Positions 32,123 to 41,027 of a stretch of 47,185 bases of DNA are shown here, piece by piece. The translations under genes were made by a program, and so were the position numbers. The notes beneath the pieces were generated by a model. The model saw nothing but the letters and a program-made list of their open reading frames with translations, was not told where the DNA came from and made no database searches. The number at the start of each line of letters is the position of its first letter. The stretch's first letter is position 1. Source of the DNA: an uncultured Spirochaetales bacterium (GTDB lineage: Bacteria > Spirochaetota > Spirochaetia > Sphaerochaetales > Sphaerochaetaceae); the NCBI GenBank assembly GCA_945947045.1, contig CAMEXG010000001.1:1-47185 (forward strand). Reading direction: 5' to 3'.

Positions 32123-33349
32123 CTACTCCAAAAAAGACTCCAAATCTCTCTTTATTGCTACTGCAGAAGCCCCAACAGCTCCACTTAGATCATCACTGCT
32201 TTTGAAATGAAGTTTCAAGTCCTGGAATGTTCCTCGATACAGATTCTTGTAAACCACATTCATAAGAACTTTTCTATTTTCCTCCACATCAAAGATCTTT
32301 CCTTCTATAACCATATACTCAGGTCTTACAAAATTCTCAATGTTTGCAATTGCAAGCCCCAGGTATCTAATAGCTTTGAATATAATTTTCTTTACCTCTT
32401 CATCTCCTTTTTCTGAAGCTTCAAGTACATCCGCAATATCCAAGAACTGCTTTTTCTCATAGATTGAAGACAGAACAGGAGTTTTCCCTTCCTTCATAGC
32501 TTTATTAGCCTTTTCAATGATAGTCTTTTCACTGGAGTAAGCTTCAAGACACCCCCTATTTCCACATAGACATGGATCTCCGTCTATTTCCATGATCATG
32601 TGACCTACCTCTCCGTCTCCAGTAACATTCCCGAAGTGGGTCTTCACAGAATTAAGTAAAGGGCATCCGATTCCTGCAGAGACAAACATATACGCCATCG
32701 AATCCGCATCTTCCAATACTTTCCCCTCAAACATAACCAAGGCATATGCTCTTGCAATAGTATTGTTTTCAACACTTACCATGCCCTTATATCCGGTAAG
32801 AGACGAAAAGTCTTCCATTACATTTTTATCTTTCCATTTATATCCCGGATGGATGATAAGTCTTCCCTCTTCTTTATCTACGATTCCCGGCATGGTAAGA
32901 CCAACTCCGAAGATGTCTTCCTGGATTAAATTTGCCTTTTTCAAAAGGGAAGAAAACAAATCTGCTGCACTTTTTATGGAGGCTTCATAGTCAGAGAAAG
33001 AACGCTCATCTCTAAGCGAAGCCAATACGTGGCCCCTTGTATCCACAATCACGCCATTTCTTACGGTTCCTCTTATTGCTATTCCCATAAATCTTCTGGA
33101 GTTTTCATTGATATCCACAAGCATTGTTCTTCTTCCCAAGCTCTTTACACTATGATCCTGTTCAACTTCTTTCAAAAGTCCATTCTTTATCATGGAGCTT
33201 ACGCTGGTAGTTATAGTAGGAAGAGTAAGACCTAACCTATCTGCTATCTCTATTCTTGAAATAGGACCAAATTTATAGACAATTTCCTTAATTGAAAACT
33301 GGTTTTGTACTTTTACTCTGGGTAGGTTGTTTCCTATGGAATTCTCCAT
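32123..33349 (-). CDS. ROK family transcriptional regulator, sulfatase-side paralogue
   Basis: NagC/XylR-type regulator of 408 residues. The N-terminal winged helix (IKEIVYKFGPISRIEIADRLGLTLPTITTSVSSMIKNGLL) spans residues about 20-60. The ROK domain has MPGIVD, GDGEVGHM and the zinc motif CLCGNRGCLEAY. Where ROK sugar kinases have an Asp in ENDANAA, this protein has VENNTIARA, so the catalytic Asp seems lost and it should bind sugar without phosphorylating it. It is a close paralogue of the regulator at 45882-47108, with the same length and PTITT in the recognition helix. Its position beside the sulfatase operon, and the shared palindromes, make it a candidate regulator of that regulon. Confidence 0.9.
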   Translation of the reverse strand: MENSIGNNLPRVKVQNQFSIKEIVYKFGPISRIEIADRLGLTLPTITTSVSSMIKNGLLKEVEQDHSVKSLGRRTMLVDINENSRRFMGIAIRGTVRNGVIVDTRGHVLASLRDERSFSDYEASIKSAADLFSSLLKKANLIQEDIFGVGLTMPGIVDKEEGRLIIHPGYKWKDKNVMEDFSSLTGYKGMVSVENNTIARAYALVMFEGKVLEDADSMAYMFVSAGIGCPLLNSVKTHFGNVTGDGEVGHMIMEIDGDPCLCGNRGCLEAYSSEKTIIEKANKAMKEGKTPVLSSIYEKKQFLDIADVLEASEKGDEEVKKIIFKAIRYLGLAIANIENFVRPEYMVIEGKIFDVEENRKVLMNVVYKNLYRGTFQDLKLHFKSSDDLSGAVGASAVAIKRDLESFLE

Positions 33350-33388
33350 TCAATATATCCTTTTGGCAATATTAGTCTTAATAATGAA

Positions 33389-33394
33389 ATTATA
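33389..33394 (-). promoter_or_regulatory. Candidate -10 box of the ROK regulator at 32123-33349
   Basis: A perfect TATAAT is read on the minus strand about 40 bases before the ATG. The only nearby -35-like hexamer, TTGATG, is 20 bases upstream, longer than ideal. Confidence 0.35.
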
Positions 33395-33449
33395 TATGCC
33401 ATTTTGGTATATATCATCAATTAATTTTTTAATTTAATGAATATTATTC

Positions 33450-34130
33450 TTACCTTCTTATAGGCGGAAATAAGTGTTCTATCCCCAGCTCCTTCACCAT
33501 CTTAACGACTTCCGTCGATCTCGATACTCCGAACTTCTGAAGCAGAGTTCTTATCTGGCTCTTGACCGTAGCAGGCTCAACGAACCTTCTCTCGGCTATT
33601 TCCCTTACCTTCAAACCTTCCATAAAACATGAGATCAGCTCTTTTTCTGCTGGAGTCAGATTGCCTAGGTTCTGTATGAAATACAAGAGGTTTTTCTCAC
33701 TCTTACGTAGTCTTTTATATTCATCCATCAAGACTTTCTGTATTTCACTGTCAATCTGTGCATTGCCTTCCTTTGCCATTCTGACTTTCTTTCTCAGTGT
33801 CTCTTCGTCGCAGCCTTTGACCACATAATCCAGGGCACCGTTTGACATGGCTTTTACAATGGTCTCATCACTATCATGGCTAGTGAGATAAAGAATGACA
33901 GCATCATTATCGCTGGAAAGAATCGCATCTGCAGCCCTTATCCCATCCTCGTTATCAGCCATCTCAATGTCCATTAAGACTACATCGTACTTTTCTTTCT
34001 CATATTCCATCTCAGCTTCAATTCCAGTGGAACACTCTTTTATTACTAGAATATCTCCCTCTTTTTCCAAAGCTTCCTTTATATATGTCCTGATTACTTC
34101 ACTGTCTTCAGCCAACATTACTCTAATCAC
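33450..34130 (-). CDS. NarL/LuxR-type response regulator
   Basis: Two-component response regulator of 226 residues. The receiver domain has the acidic pair in LAEDSE, the phosphoacceptor Asp54 in VVLMDIEM, Thr in YLTSHD, and Lys in YVVKG. The C-terminal LuxR-type helix-turn-helix runs from LTPAEKELISCFMEGLKVREIAERRFVEPATVKSQIRTLLQKFGV. Between them lies a charged helical linker of about 30 residues. It overlaps the histidine kinase gene as ATGA, so the two form a pair. The target genes are not evident. Confidence 0.93.
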   Translation of the reverse strand: MIRVMLAEDSEVIRTYIKEALEKEGDILVIKECSTGIEAEMEYEKEKYDVVLMDIEMADNEDGIRAADAILSSDNDAVILYLTSHDSDETIVKAMSNGALDYVVKGCDEETLRKKVRMAKEGNAQIDSEIQKVLMDEYKRLRKSEKNLLYFIQNLGNLTPAEKELISCFMEGLKVREIAERRFVEPATVKSQIRTLLQKFGVSRSTEVVKMVKELGIEHLFPPIRR

Positions 34131-35602
34131 TTTCTTCCCTCCCCTGCCAAAGGCAACATCACGATAAAGGAAGTTCCCCCATCCCTACGTGGTGTAAATG
34201 AAATAGACCCCAAGTGCCTTTTTATTACAAGCCTGGTGAAATACATACCGATTCCCCAGTTAGTAGAACTATTCTTGGAAGAATGGAAAGGCTCCCAAAG
34301 ATGCTTTTTTAATTTCCTATCTATACCCTTTCCTCTATCACTAAAAATAATCTCGACCCACATTCGTCCATATTTGACCTGTATCTCTATGGGATCATGC
34401 CGTTTATTATCAAGCGTTGCTTCTATTCCGTTTTGTATAATGTTATATAAAGCCTCTGAAAGAAAGGTTGTATCTGCAAGAATGAGTTTTGTAGTTTCTT
34501 CGGTATCGACATTAATCTGGTAATTGCAGAAATTCTCTCTTACTCTCTTCTTACACTCTTCTATTACATCCATCATTGAAGCTGGACGAAGTCTTATTGA
34601 GTTTACTTTGAGAGATTTATTTAGCTTCTCCAACCTTGTCACAAGAGAAGCGTTGATCTGTGATAGTCTCTCGATATCACCATCCTCAGGGTAATTTTTC
34701 TTTACTTTATCTAGGAGGATACGTGTAGCCAACAAGTCATTCTTTGTTCCATGAACAAACATGGATACTCCTCTAGCTGTGGAACTGACCTCTCTTCTTA
34801 TTTTTACTTCCGCCACCTCCTCTCCAAATGTAATTGAGAAATACCTGATAAGAGAGGCCATGGACAGGATACCAGATAGCAAAGCTCCTATCATGACTAC
34901 ATAGTTGAAGCCTGATGAGAATCCTCTATGTAGATACCATAGACCAAGCATCCACATATAATCGTTTCTATAGAAAAGATAAACTTGGGCAGGATCCTGA
35001 GGAAAGAAAAGACCATAGATCATTACGAGAGAAAGAATGATCATGAATTTCATAATAAATCTCAATCTGAAGAAAGAGAGCTTGGTACCCCATAGTTCGA
35101 TGATCATCATGAGAATAGACATGGCTAAATAAAGAATAATCCATATTTTTGTAACAGTGACTACAATCCCCATTGCAGTGGGATTTGAAGAGAATGTCTC
35201 AAAGAACTGGGGGATATAAATAAGTATACCCATCAATGGGAGGATAAATAACAACAATCCTTTTTTTATTAAATTACTCTTATTCAGCTTTCCAGCCATA
35301 TTCAAAGATGAGAGCAAAAGAAAATAAGGAGAAAGATATCTTCCTATAGCCATCATGAATCCAAGTCTATTCATTGTGAAGACTTGATACATAAGCTTTT
35401 GTCTAACCCGATTGTTTCCATAGAGGACAAAGGTTGTAAAGTCTGTTATTCCTCCTTTTTTGGCTATATATACAGAAATTGTATAAAGGAAAAAAGTTAT
35501 TGATCCCACTGCCAAGAAAAGAAGGGCGCTTCTTAAATCACGTCTCAACAAAAGAAGAGCAAAAGACATAAAAAGTGTTATCAATAACAATACTGGGAGC
35601 AT
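34127..35602 (-). CDS. Membrane sensor histidine kinase
   Basis: The 491-residue partner of the downstream response regulator. Residues 1-255 contain about seven hydrophobic spans with short loops and no large extracellular domain, so it probably senses a membrane-linked or intramembrane signal. The phosphoacceptor is His284 in SMFVHGTKNDLLATRIL. The ATP-binding domain shows the N box (LYNIIQNGIEATL), DRGKGID, the F box (WEPFHSSKNSSTNWGIGMYFTRLVI) and the GG region near the end. No ribosome binding site precedes the ATG; a strong promoter ends six bases before it, suggesting a leaderless transcript. Confidence 0.92.
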   Translation of the reverse strand: MLPVLLLITLFMSFALLLLRRDLRSALLFLAVGSITFFLYTISVYIAKKGGITDFTTFVLYGNNRVRQKLMYQVFTMNRLGFMMAIGRYLSPYFLLLSSLNMAGKLNKSNLIKKGLLLFILPLMGILIYIPQFFETFSSNPTAMGIVVTVTKIWIILYLAMSILMMIIELWGTKLSFFRLRFIMKFMIILSLVMIYGLFFPQDPAQVYLFYRNDYMWMLGLWYLHRGFSSGFNYVVMIGALLSGILSMASLIRYFSITFGEEVAEVKIRREVSSTARGVSMFVHGTKNDLLATRILLDKVKKNYPEDGDIERLSQINASLVTRLEKLNKSLKVNSIRLRPASMMDVIEECKKRVRENFCNYQINVDTEETTKLILADTTFLSEALYNIIQNGIEATLDNKRHDPIEIQVKYGRMWVEIIFSDRGKGIDRKLKKHLWEPFHSSKNSSTNWGIGMYFTRLVIKRHLGSISFTPRRDGGTSFIVMLPLAGEGRK

Positions 35603-35608
35603 AAGAAA

Positions 35609-35637
35609 ATTATAAATCAGCTAAATTAAGGAGACAA
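35609..35637 (-). promoter_or_regulatory. Promoter of the histidine kinase operon (leaderless)
   Basis: Minus-strand TTGTCT (35632-35637), a 17-base spacer and a perfect TATAAT (35609-35614). Only six bases separate the -10 box from the ATG, so the first transcribed base should be at or beside the A of the start codon. Confidence 0.6.
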
Positions 35638-35676
35638 GAAAATATAAAATCGATATTCATTTACCCAATATTTGTG

Positions 35677-35700
35677 AAAAGACCCGAGATTTCTCCCGGG
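35677..35700 (-). terminator. Rho-independent terminator of the sulfonate-type transporter operon
   Basis: Minus-strand CCCGGGA / TCTCGGG (one G-U wobble) with a GAAA loop is followed by TCTTTTC. It lies 23 bases after the binding protein stop. Confidence 0.75.
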
Positions 35701-35723
35701 CCATTAATTCACAAAGAATGGAA

Positions 35724-36725
35724 TTAGTTGTGTGCAGCTTCAAGCATGATGTCAAAGAGGACGTAGTTCTCAACTGGAGTTGTAGGATCAACTGCATCAC
35801 CGAATGCAAGCTTCTGAACTTCATAGAGAGCCTTGATAGAACCATCTTTGATTCCGTTGATTGTATCTGCTTCTGTATACCACTTTGCACCATGGACTGT
35901 CTGATACTGAATCTCAACGTCACCTGCAACCTGCTTAGCAACCCATTCAGCAACCTGTCTCATGTTCTCTTCCTTTGCTCTGAAGTCTTCACCCTTATAG
36001 AGTGCTCTTGTGAACTTGACAAGTGTATCGTGGTTAGCTTCAGCCCACTTTGGCATGACGATCCAAGAAGCGATGTTGACTGTCTCGTCAGAGAATGTTT
36101 CGTTTCTAGCGATTACAACAGCATCGGAACCGATCTGAGAGCACATTGTTTCTGTTGATGGTGACCATGTAGCACATGCATCGAGAGAACCAGATGTCAT
36201 AGCAGATGTGAGAGAAGAAGCATCCATTTCGTAAGCTGTGATGTCATTCATAGTGAGTCCAGCTTTCTTAAGACCGAGCATGAGGATGTTCTCTGAAGAT
36301 GTTCCTGAAGAATAACCGACTTTCTTTCCTCTGAGGTCAGCGAGAGATTCTACACCATGAGACTTGAGACCGACGATAGCGTCACCGTTTCCAAGGTGAG
36401 AGAATGCGAAGATGGAAGCACGACCATTGATACAAAGCTTATGAGCGCCATGTCCGATGTATCCGATATCGATAGAGCCGGATTCCATAGCAGCGATGAT
36501 AGTAGGACCGTCTGCGAATTCAACAAGGTTAACCTTGAGGCCTTCTTCTTCGAAAGCGCCTGTCTCAATTGCAGCCATTACGGAGCAGAGAGATGCATAG
36601 TTTGGCATATATGCAACGTTGAGAGTCTTGAGAGAAGAAGTTGTTGCCTTTTCTTCTGCTCCCTGAGCGAAAATGCCTGTAAGAGCGATGACTGCTACCA
36701 AAAGAATAGCGATTGCCTTTTTCAT
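35724..36725 (-). CDS. NMT1/SsuA-type ABC transporter substrate-binding protein
   Basis: Periplasmic receptor for an importer of the nitrate/sulfonate/taurine/pyrimidine-precursor class. MKKAIAILLVAVIALTGIFAQG is a signal peptide cut near FAQG; there is no lipobox Cys. The body has NVAYMPNYASLCSVMAAIETGAFEEEGLKVNLVEF and IAAMESGSIDIGYIGHG, typical of the SsuA/TauA/NMT1 family. At 333 residues it is full length. The ligand could be an alkanesulfonate, taurine, a thiamine precursor or similar; the sequence alone does not decide. It is the last gene of a permease-ATPase-receptor operon, a reversed order compared with ssuA-first layouts. Confidence 0.85.
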   Translation of the reverse strand: MKKAIAILLVAVIALTGIFAQGAEEKATTSSLKTLNVAYMPNYASLCSVMAAIETGAFEEEGLKVNLVEFADGPTIIAAMESGSIDIGYIGHGAHKLCINGRASIFAFSHLGNGDAIVGLKSHGVESLADLRGKKVGYSSGTSSENILMLGLKKAGLTMNDITAYEMDASSLTSAMTSGSLDACATWSPSTETMCSQIGSDAVVIARNETFSDETVNIASWIVMPKWAEANHDTLVKFTRALYKGEDFRAKEENMRQVAEWVAKQVAGDVEIQYQTVHGAKWYTEADTINGIKDGSIKALYEVQKLAFGDAVDPTTPVENYVLFDIMLEAAHN

Positions 36726-36765
36726 TTTATATCTCCTTTTTTTGTTTTCAAAAATGTGGTTCCGA

Positions 36766-37557
36766 TTATTTTCTTACCTCAAGGTATTCATGATATACCT
36801 GAGACCAAATCTGGTTCTTAAGCTCCAAGAATCTTGGGCTCATCTTTGTCTCCTGATCACGTGGATAAGGAATATCTACATCGATGATATCCTTGATTCT
36901 TCCTGGTCTAGCGGACATTATGACGACTCTTTGACCAAGGATGAGGGCTTCGTCGACATCGTGGGTGATGAAGAAGCAAGTCTTTCTTTCCTTTTCCCAT
37001 GTCTCCAACAACTCCTGCTGAAGCTGAGTTCTTGTCTGAGCATCCAAAGCTCCGAATGGCTCGTCCATCAATAAGACTTCAGGATTTGCAGCATAAGCAC
37101 GAGCGATTGCGACTCTCTGCTTCATACCGCCACTGAGTTCCTTTGGATAGTGGTCGCAGAACTTCTCAAGATCAACCATCTTGATGTACTTCATTGCGAT
37201 ATCTTCTGCTTCCTGCCCCTTTATTCCTTTCATCTGAAGTGGGAAGAGGACATTCTTCTTTACTGTGAGCCAGGGAAAGAGTGCATACTGCTGGAATACG
37301 ACACCTCTATCTGGACCTGTTCCATGGACTTCCTTTCCATTACAGATGATCTTTCCGCTTGTAGGCTCCAAAAGACCAGCCATAATATTGAGGATTGTAG
37401 ACTTTCCGCAACCAGATGGACCGACGACAGTAATAAACTCGTTGTCCATAATATCCAGGTTTACACCGTTGAGAGCTACTACCTCACCAGTTCTTCCCTG
37501 ATATGTCTTCTTAACGTTCTCAATGTGAACTTTTATATTTCTCTCTTCTCCTGCCAT
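36766..37557 (-). CDS. SsuB/TauB-type ABC transporter ATPase
   Basis: ATPase of the sulfonate-type importer. Walker A GPSGCGKST, Q-loop VVFQQYALFPWLTV, signature LSGGMKQR and Walker B VLLMDEPFGALD are all intact. The QYALFPWLTVKKNV segment is characteristic of SsuB/TauB/NrtD. At 263 residues it is full length. The gene overlaps the end of the permease gene by 25 bases, so translation is coupled. Confidence 0.93.
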   Translation of the reverse strand: MAGEERNIKVHIENVKKTYQGRTGEVVALNGVNLDIMDNEFITVVGPSGCGKSTILNIMAGLLEPTSGKIICNGKEVHGTGPDRGVVFQQYALFPWLTVKKNVLFPLQMKGIKGQEAEDIAMKYIKMVDLEKFCDHYPKELSGGMKQRVAIARAYAANPEVLLMDEPFGALDAQTRTQLQQELLETWEKERKTCFFITHDVDEALILGQRVVIMSARPGRIKDIIDVDIPYPRDQETKMSPRFLELKNQIWSQVYHEYLEVRK

Positions 37558-38324
37558 CCTGTCAACTTCCTTTCAAGTAATTGTATAAGCTTCTCAACTG
37601 TGATTCCGATGATACCGATGATGATGATATATAGAAGCATCGGAGCTGTTTCGAAGTTGTTGTTAAGTGATCTGATTCTCATTCCCAATCCAGCGAATGC
37701 ACCTGTAGATTCTGCGGCGATAAGTGTCGTGAGGGCACAAGAAGCACCGAGACGTACAGCTGTAAGAATGAATGGAAGAGATGCTGGAGCAAGAACGCGA
37801 AGGAAGATATCCTTATCTTTAGCTCCAAGGACTCTTGCTGCCTTAATAAGCGTCTCGTCAATGTTTACGATTCCCTGATACATTGTGATACACATAATGA
37901 GACAGGTTGCGATTGTAATGACGATGATCTGTGGTTTTCTTCCTACTCCTGCTGCGATGACAATGAGCGGAACATAAGCAAGAGGTGGTATGTTTCTGAT
38001 GAACTGAATCCATGGCTGGATAATTCTTCTTACAGGATTATACCAAGCCATAAGAATAGCCAATGGAAGTGCAATGACAAAACCAAGGGCATATCCAGCA
38101 CTTACAGAGATAAGAGAAGAAGAAATATCCTTCCAAAGAACGCCTCTCTGAATCATGACACCAATCTGCTTAAAGACGACGAAGATATTGGGGAATGAAC
38201 GTGCAGTAGCCGGCAACACTGATAAAAGTGTCCAAAGTGCTAGAGCACAAAGTAAAGAAATACCGAGCCAAATCCAATTTGTAAGTTTCTCGTTGGTTTT
38301 GCCTCCCTTTAGCTTTGCAGCCAT
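37533..38324 (-). CDS. SsuC/TauC-type ABC transporter permease
   Basis: Membrane subunit of the importer: 263 residues, about six spans. VLGAKDKDIFLRVLAPASLPFILTAVRLGASCALTTLIAAE is the EAA coupling region typical of SsuC/TauC. RNIPPLAYVPLIVIAAGVGRKPQIIV is another family block. The start is well supported by AGGAGG. A structured leader lies between it and the PHP-like gene upstream. Confidence 0.92.
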   Translation of the reverse strand: MAAKLKGGKTNEKLTNWIWLGISLLCALALWTLLSVLPATARSFPNIFVVFKQIGVMIQRGVLWKDISSSLISVSAGYALGFVIALPLAILMAWYNPVRRIIQPWIQFIRNIPPLAYVPLIVIAAGVGRKPQIIVITIATCLIMCITMYQGIVNIDETLIKAARVLGAKDKDIFLRVLAPASLPFILTAVRLGASCALTTLIAAESTGAFAGLGMRIRSLNNNFETAPMLLYIIIIGIIGITVEKLIQLLERKLTGWQEKREI

Positions 38325-38358
38325 TTATTACCTCCTAATTGTTAATCTGAGTCTAAAT

Positions 38359-38408
38359 CACCTTTTCCAAAAAGATAGGTTGAAATTTATTACGCCCATC
38401 AAAAGGTG
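38359..38408 (-). promoter_or_regulatory. Structured RNA leader upstream of the SsuABC-type operon
   Basis: Read on the minus strand, an outer 8-bp stem CACCTTTT / AAAAGGTG encloses an inner 6-bp stem GATGGG / CCTATC (one G-U) stacked directly on it, with a 15-base loop and a 7-base bulge (TTTTTGG) on the 3' side. No T-run follows, so it is not a terminator. The structure ends 34 bases before the permease ATG. It matches no riboswitch I recognise. Confidence 0.5.
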
Positions 38409-38412
38409 AAAA

Positions 38413-39906
38413 CTAATTGAAATAGACGGGACTAAGGAATGCCACGCTTCCGTTCTTCTGGAATATTTCCATATGGTAGAAAGCATTACCCTTAATATCG
38501 TCTTCTACTTCCCCTTCTATTCTGTATAAACTTTCTCCAATAGCTTGATGAACTTTGAAGGAAGGAGAGTTTGTAATTCCAACAGGGTAACAGAACGAGT
38601 TGTTTAGTAGATCTCTTATTTTCAATCTCACTTCCCTATCATTAACTTTGATAGACAGAAGAGTATCAAGAGAACCGTCGATCTCCATTACGACCATGGA
38701 TGTAGAAGGTGTGGTAGGATTAATATTCTTTGCGGTCTGTACTCTACCTTCCAAATGGTCATCACTAATAATACTTGCCCTGTTATCGATGACATTGCAG
38801 TCCTCTGGTACTTCTACTCCTTCTTGTGGAGCCAATACACTCTTACCTCTGAAACACTTTTCAAGAGAAGAAAACTTCCCGTTTTCAAGCTTTACATCAA
38901 AGTCCCAGGTAAGGAGATCTTTCTTTCCACCCCAGCCGAATTCAAGTCTTACTTTGTATTTTCCTTTTTCGTTGACTACTCTGAAACTCTCACCATTTAT
39001 TACAGCTATAGGCTCCAGATTTCTGTAGATTACAGCTTTGTCCAACAAATATGACAGATCCATTTTATAGTGGACGGTATGATGGCTTATAGAAGATGAG
39101 ACTTTATCACCCATAATAAAACCATCTACATCAAAGAATGCTTTGATCTTGTCTCCACTGAGTGCATACGTATGACGTTTTTTAATAGCGTCGATGATGC
39201 TGGACCTATCGTTATTATCAGCAAGGACACATAAACACCCGTCACCATAGGAACCAGGATAACCTGCGTGATGGTCCGTAGAACCTACAAAGCCAAATTG
39301 TCTCCCCTTTTCCAGTCCCCTATATACAGTGTTCCTACTGTCTCTGCCTCCCATATTGTGGTAATAAGGGAAAGGATGAGAATCGCTCATGGAGCATCCA
39401 TGCTTACTTATCACCTCGACCACAGGGAAAAGAGAATCATCATATTCATCCCAGTTTATTCCCCTGTATTCAGGAGCATAGGCAATGTGATGGGGAATGA
39501 TCACTGTATCTTTATACCCTTTCGTCTCTTCATAGAATTCTCTAGGAGTCTTTGCATCTGTCAGCAACGGAATTGAAGTATCCCCAGAGACAATATGATG
39601 GTCTCCAAAGTGATGAGAGTGCATCTCATAACCTATAAACGTAGTGAACTCGCCCTCTTTATTGTACTTCTCGAAGATAGCTTTGTTTCCTTCATAGTTA
39701 CCTTTCAGCTTGGCAAAACCTTTCTTGTGGAATGCAACCAGGAACTCTGTATCCGGGGTTACAGGTGGGATATCTGGCCAGAAAGCGTGTCCTGTCACCG
39801 CAACAAAGTCCAAGTGGCTCCTAGCGTTCACAAGTGCATTCTCCAAGCTTCCATAGCCATATGAAATACCACAGTGATCATGAATATCTCCAAATAGATA
39901 TTTCAT
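38413..39906 (-). CDS. PHP-superfamily metal-dependent hydrolase (unknown substrate)
   Basis: A 497-residue protein. The N-terminal half looks like a PHP-type metallohydrolase: GDIHDHCGISYGYGS (HxH motif near residue 10), DFVAVTGHAFWPD, a cluster FIGYEMHSHHFGDHHIVSG, VIIPHHIAYAP, and GFVGSTDHHAGYPGSYGDG. These give many candidate metal-binding His/Asp residues. The C-terminal part, from about residue 265, is beta-rich and has no motif I recognise. There is no signal peptide. It overlaps nagA as ATGA, so it probably acts on an amino-sugar derivative, for example as a phosphatase or esterase. That is inference only. Confidence 0.65.
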   Translation of the reverse strand: MKYLFGDIHDHCGISYGYGSLENALVNARSHLDFVAVTGHAFWPDIPPVTPDTEFLVAFHKKGFAKLKGNYEGNKAIFEKYNKEGEFTTFIGYEMHSHHFGDHHIVSGDTSIPLLTDAKTPREFYEETKGYKDTVIIPHHIAYAPEYRGINWDEYDDSLFPVVEVISKHGCSMSDSHPFPYYHNMGGRDSRNTVYRGLEKGRQFGFVGSTDHHAGYPGSYGDGCLCVLADNNDRSSIIDAIKKRHTYALSGDKIKAFFDVDGFIMGDKVSSSISHHTVHYKMDLSYLLDKAVIYRNLEPIAVINGESFRVVNEKGKYKVRLEFGWGGKKDLLTWDFDVKLENGKFSSLEKCFRGKSVLAPQEGVEVPEDCNVIDNRASIISDDHLEGRVQTAKNINPTTPSTSMVVMEIDGSLDTLLSIKVNDREVRLKIRDLLNNSFCYPVGITNSPSFKVHQAIGESLYRIEGEVEDDIKGNAFYHMEIFQKNGSVAFLSPVYFN

Positions 39907-41027
39907 TTATCCTCCTTTTCAAAGACTACTTCTCCTCCTACAATAGTCTTCATCACTTCATTTTCTTTCGAAAGAACTACCATATCAGCCCTCTTCCCCA
40001 CTTCAAGAGCCCCTCTATCAGAGAGTCCCATCATATTTGCCTGGTTAAGAGAAAGAATTCTCCATAAAGTTTCAGGACCCAGTCCTGTAAACTTAATTAG
40101 GTTTCTCAATGCTTTATCGAGAGTAAGGGTAGAGCCAGCCCTGACACCATTTCTAAGCTTTGCGTCTCCGTCCTTTACCACAACGTCATTTACACCCAGC
40201 TTATACTCTCCGTCAGGAAGACCTGCAGCCATAATAGAGTCAGTAATGGCCACAACTTTATCCAGACCCTTTGTTTTGAGAACCAATCTTACTGTTCCAG
40301 GATGAAGATGAAAGCCGTCTGAAATAATCTCAGTATAAACTTGGTCGCTTTCAAGGGATGCCCCGGATATAGCTGGTCGATGCATATGAAATAGCTTCAT
40401 TGCATTAAAAAGGTGTGTAGCAGATGTCACTCCATTCTCTATGGCTTCCAATGCTGTTTCATACTCTGCACTGGAGTGTCCCATGGAGACTACAACACCC
40501 TTTCGTCTGAGAGAAGAAATAAAAGGCATGGCACCCTCTCTCTCTGGAGCGATTGTGATATATGAAATATGACCACGGGAAGCTGTAAAATATCTATCAA
40601 ACAACTCTGGATCGGGATCCACTATCAGCTCTGAAGGCATGGAACCTTTATATTCATCTGATAGGAAAGGCCCTTCCAGATGAATTCCTACTAGCTGAGC
40701 TCCCTTCAACTTCTTTTCCCTTGCCTCTCCCAATACTTTAAGGCACTTTACCATGCTCTCCTCTGTATCGGTGACAAGAGAGAGCTGAACAGATGTAACA
40801 CCATGAGAAGCATAGAAGGAGGAGAGTCTCTCCACATCTTCCATACTCTCAATATGGTTTACATCCATTCCTCCACCGCCGTGGGTATGGACATCAATAA
40901 AGCCAGGAAGAATAAGAGGATAGTTTCCGTCTTCAATCTCCTTAATGCTCTTTATTTTTTCTCCCTCTGTCTCAATTTCTACACTGATAAGTCTTGAATT
41001 AAAGGGAATCTTTCCAAAAAGTGTCAT
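39903..41027 (-). CDS. nagA: N-acetylglucosamine-6-phosphate deacetylase
   Basis: Amidohydrolase that converts N-acetylglucosamine 6-phosphate to glucosamine 6-phosphate and acetate. Metal and substrate motifs are present: GFIDVHTHGGGGMDVNH at the N-terminus, GIHLEGPFLSDEYKGSMP with the metal-binding Glu, VSMGHSSAEYE, ATHLFNAMKLFHMHRPAI, and the catalytic Asp in VAITDSIMAAGLPDGEY. At 374 residues it is normal. It overlaps the nagB stop by one base and the PHP-like gene by four. Confidence 0.95.
   Translation of the reverse strand: MTLFGKIPFNSRLISVEIETEGEKIKSIKEIEDGNYPLILPGFIDVHTHGGGGMDVNHIESMEDVERLSSFYASHGVTSVQLSLVTDTEESMVKCLKVLGEAREKKLKGAQLVGIHLEGPFLSDEYKGSMPSELIVDPDPELFDRYFTASRGHISYITIAPEREGAMPFISSLRRKGVVVSMGHSSAEYETALEAIENGVTSATHLFNAMKLFHMHRPAISGASLESDQVYTEIISDGFHLHPGTVRLVLKTKGLDKVVAITDSIMAAGLPDGEYKLGVNDVVVKDGDAKLRNGVRAGSTLTLDKALRNLIKFTGLGPETLWRILSLNQANMMGLSDRGALEVGKRADMVVLSKENEVMKTIVGGEVVFEKEDK

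Noticed and set aside
33424..33438. Fifth copy of the 15-bp palindrome upstream of the ROK gene at 32123-33349
   Set aside because: Only 11 of 14 non-central positions match, in a sequence of almost pure A and T. Too weak to list as a site.
38359..38408. Thiamine pyrophosphate riboswitch before the NMT1-type transporter
   Set aside because: The CUGAGA and ACCUGAUCUGGAUAAUGCC-like conserved elements are absent, so the structure is left as an unclassified leader.
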